DNA of 64,000 bases. Origin: Tanytarsus gracilentus. Its lineage: Eukaryota > Arthropoda > Insecta > Diptera > Chironomidae. Below the pieces are notes generated by a model. That model saw only the letters and a list, made by a program, of their open reading frames with translations, made no database searches and was not told the DNA's origin. Numbering within the stretch: the first letter of the stretch is position 1; each line of letters begins with the position of its first letter. Below are positions 61,881-64,000 of this stretch, in pieces. Location: positions 5,165,501 through 5,229,500 of the forward strand of contig JAXRKN010000037.1 in assembly GCA_038502055.1 (NCBI GenBank), in the 5' to 3' direction. The position numbers were made by a program, and so were the translations under genes.

Positions 61881-63579
61881 GTGAGTAATTTGATCTTTTT
61901 TTCTCCCTTTTGTGGAATTAATTTTGTTACAAATATGTGGGTTCGGTGATTTTTTTAAATTTTTATAAAACTACAAATATTTTTTAAAAGAATTTATTTT
62001 CTCAAAGTCACAGACTAAAGTAACACACCATTATTCAATAAGGATTATGTTCTTGACCCATTTTATGAATATCCGAATGCTTCTCATTTCCATTGTTCAC
62101 TGTCATATGATTTCTACCGCATGCACCTGACTCAACCTTGACCGTCTTTCTGTATTCATGGCTATATTTAGCTCTTTTGAAAAATCTATTTAATTTTTTT
62201 TGCGGTTCACATGTGGACTTTTATTTCTAGTAAACAAAAGATTAGTGAAATGTCATTGACTCGCATAATTCTATAGGCGTTATCAAAATGCTTTCATTGT
62301 GCTTGGTAATTTAATAAACATTTTCTGTTTGTATGAAATATTCGACATTATCGCATTTCACCGAGACTAAATAAAAACGAAAGCAATTCTTTCATAATAC
62401 AATGTCGCAAGAGAAGCAAAGCACAATAGAAAATTATGTAATAATTAAATTCGTTAAAAGATTTTTCTAACCTCAAATTCAAAATCATTAAAATGCTTAT
62501 CGTGATAAAAAGTGATTTTCTACGGAAGCACTCAAGGAATATTTTTTTTTGATTCATTAATTGGGGATTTCCCAACCCTTGAAATGTTTATTAAATTTCC
62601 ATAGAATCTACAAAAAGTTGTAAACAAACCTTGACGGTGAGGCATTTTCTCTTTCTCCTGATGAATTTTAAATTCGCTTTGTATGAAAAATGTCACGATT
62701 TAACTCACAAACACACACACAAACTGGAAATTTTAAAATGAATTACATTGCAAGTTGGTGAAGCTTCACTTTTCACCACATTGTAGCAGCATTACTCAAG
62801 GAATTTTTGGTTATCACTACGTGAAGTTTTATGAGTTTCATAATAATCTTTCTAACTCGCATTTTGTCACATTTATATTTAAAGAATTAAATGGCTCCTT
62901 ATGTCATGGGCATGCAACAGTCACGTTGCACTAGCGCACGCTAATTTGCATTAATTTTAATCTTAAAGATTAAAGTCATTACAAACTGCATAAATAACTT
63001 TGGCGCCAGAGTGAAAAACATTTTTCAGATAATTATTCTTCGCTGAATTGTTAATTATTTTCAAAGTTAACTGCTCATTAGCGAGATCATCTTCCTTTCC
63101 TGCTTATCGATCTAGATTTGCTCCATTTTTAACACCTTGCTTCAAATGTGCCATGCAATGTCAAAATTATTTACAACTTGACGATTTTGTAAATTTATGG
63201 GAGTATTTTTTAAGTGGAGCCTCTTTGTTTGTTTTTTGATAAAAAAAGCTACTTTTTACGCAGATATCGACATATTTTTCCTCTCTTGCAATGTAAACTT
63301 TGCTCAGCTTCTGCGAGCAAACAAGTCTTTCTACTCGTGAAATTGTAGCAATTAATTTGCAACTTTGAAGAAGAAGAAGCTATGCATGATCCTAGAGGTT
63401 AAAGTAAATATTCTTAGACTTTCGAAAGCTTCTAGATGCAAATAATTTATTTCTGTTATACTTTTATTTAAATTAATTTGAAAATTGTTTTTTAACGGTC
63501 AAATTAAATTTGAAAAAATCCCAAAAAAATAATTTTTAACTTTGCTAAAATTTAATTTTTTTTTCACCTATTAATTTAA
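61881..63579 (+). other. Atg13 intron 2 (start)
   Basis: Non-coding AT-rich sequence after the Atg13 donor at 61881. I looked for the next conserved Atg13 exon and did not find it. Confidence 0.55.
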
Positions 63580-63918
63580 CAAATTTCCATAACTACAATT
63601 CCTGTTTACGTGCCGACGTGTGAAAGATTCAGGAACCAATTTAGATTTTTGTTGTTTACAAACTCGCCGACATTTACCTTGAAGGTTGATAATCGTACAC
63701 CGGAAGATGTCTTCGTGTGGTGCCGAGAATCAACAGATCGAAGGACAAAGACATACATTTATTATAATATCGGACTAAAGACTGTTTACATCGTGAATTG
63801 TGATGTTCTCAGAATTTTTATTAGTAAAAGTGGGATCACACGTACAATCCCACGTCATAAATTGCTATTTTTAGCTCGTTTCAAAAAATCATCTTCGGAT
63901 GATTCGATGCAAAAATAA
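63580..63918 (+). other. Orphan open reading frame, possible terminal exon
   Basis: Open from 63580 to a TAA at 63916-63918 with no ATG until the last few codons, so it would have to be an exon or a decayed gene. A possible acceptor is TTCAG at 63628-63632. The product is ordered, not low-complexity: FTLKVDNRTPEDVFVWCRE, YIYYNIGLKTVYIVNCDVLR, ending SSSDDSMQK. It does not match Atg13. I do not recognise it; chance is possible. Confidence 0.25.
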
Positions 63919-64000
63919 AAAGATATATTCGCTGAATATAGTCATGAAGTAAAGCTGGCGCCGTAAGAAAATGCACACATATTAATGTCATTTTTCTTCT

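Noticed and set aside
1..64000. tRNA genes, rRNA and CRISPR-like arrays
   Set aside because: I looked for tRNA B-box patterns with cloverleaf context and for regularly spaced short repeats and found none that held up. Short ncRNAs cannot be excluded by eye.

Overview
The window is AT-rich nuclear DNA from an insect. Gene content and style (short GT-AG introns, many of 55-90 bp, a 36-EGF Notch, a spätzle-family ligand, a ZAD-type zinc finger) fit a nematoceran fly. A chironomid-like midge is my guess, but I cannot fix the genus from sequence alone. All gene models below were assembled by hand from reading frames, splice sites and phase; no search was run.

Layout. 566-9688 (+): Notch, lacking only its 5' exons, from the tail of EGF5 to the stop codon. 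10449-11506 (-): RABL3, converging on Notch. 11898-13303 (+): TFIIE alpha, divergent from RABL3 across 391 bp. 13.3-20.4 kb: gene-poor, holding a 5'-truncated non-LTR retrotransposon (17516-19612) with an intact YADD reverse transcriptase and a TAA-rich tail. 20399-22904 (+): an unrecognised protein with a PTB/PID-like domain. 26660-36136 (-): an unrecognised single-pass membrane protein with low-complexity S/N/Q tails. 38044-40495 (+): a BEGAIN/TJAP1-like coiled-coil scaffold. 41190-42625 (-): STARD7. 43181-44896 (+): a ZAD zinc finger fused to a transposase-derived segment. 45476-49767 (-): a spätzle-like secreted cystine-knot ligand. 50328-52122 (-): a fibrinogen-related secreted protein. 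52616-61880 (+): the first two coding exons of Atg13, which runs off the right edge.

The genes do not form a pathway. The coding loci are single-copy cell-biology and signalling genes (Notch receptor, small GTPase, basal transcription, lipid transfer, autophagy, Toll-type ligand, lectin-like immunity) separated by long AT-rich non-coding stretches. Mobile DNA is concentrated in two places: upstream of the PTB gene and inside the 8.8-kb first intron of Atg13. That intron carries a 760-bp hAT element with a perfect 8-bp target duplication and nine CCCGGG motifs, and a second, 1.4-kb TA-flanked element with inverted CATAATTTCTTAG-type subterminal repeats.

Most notable for follow-up: the two intronic DNA transposons, the ZAD-transposase fusion gene, the orphan membrane protein, the two possible signal-peptide starts of the fibrinogen-related gene, and three minus-strand genes whose stop codon lies inside an AATAAA signal.
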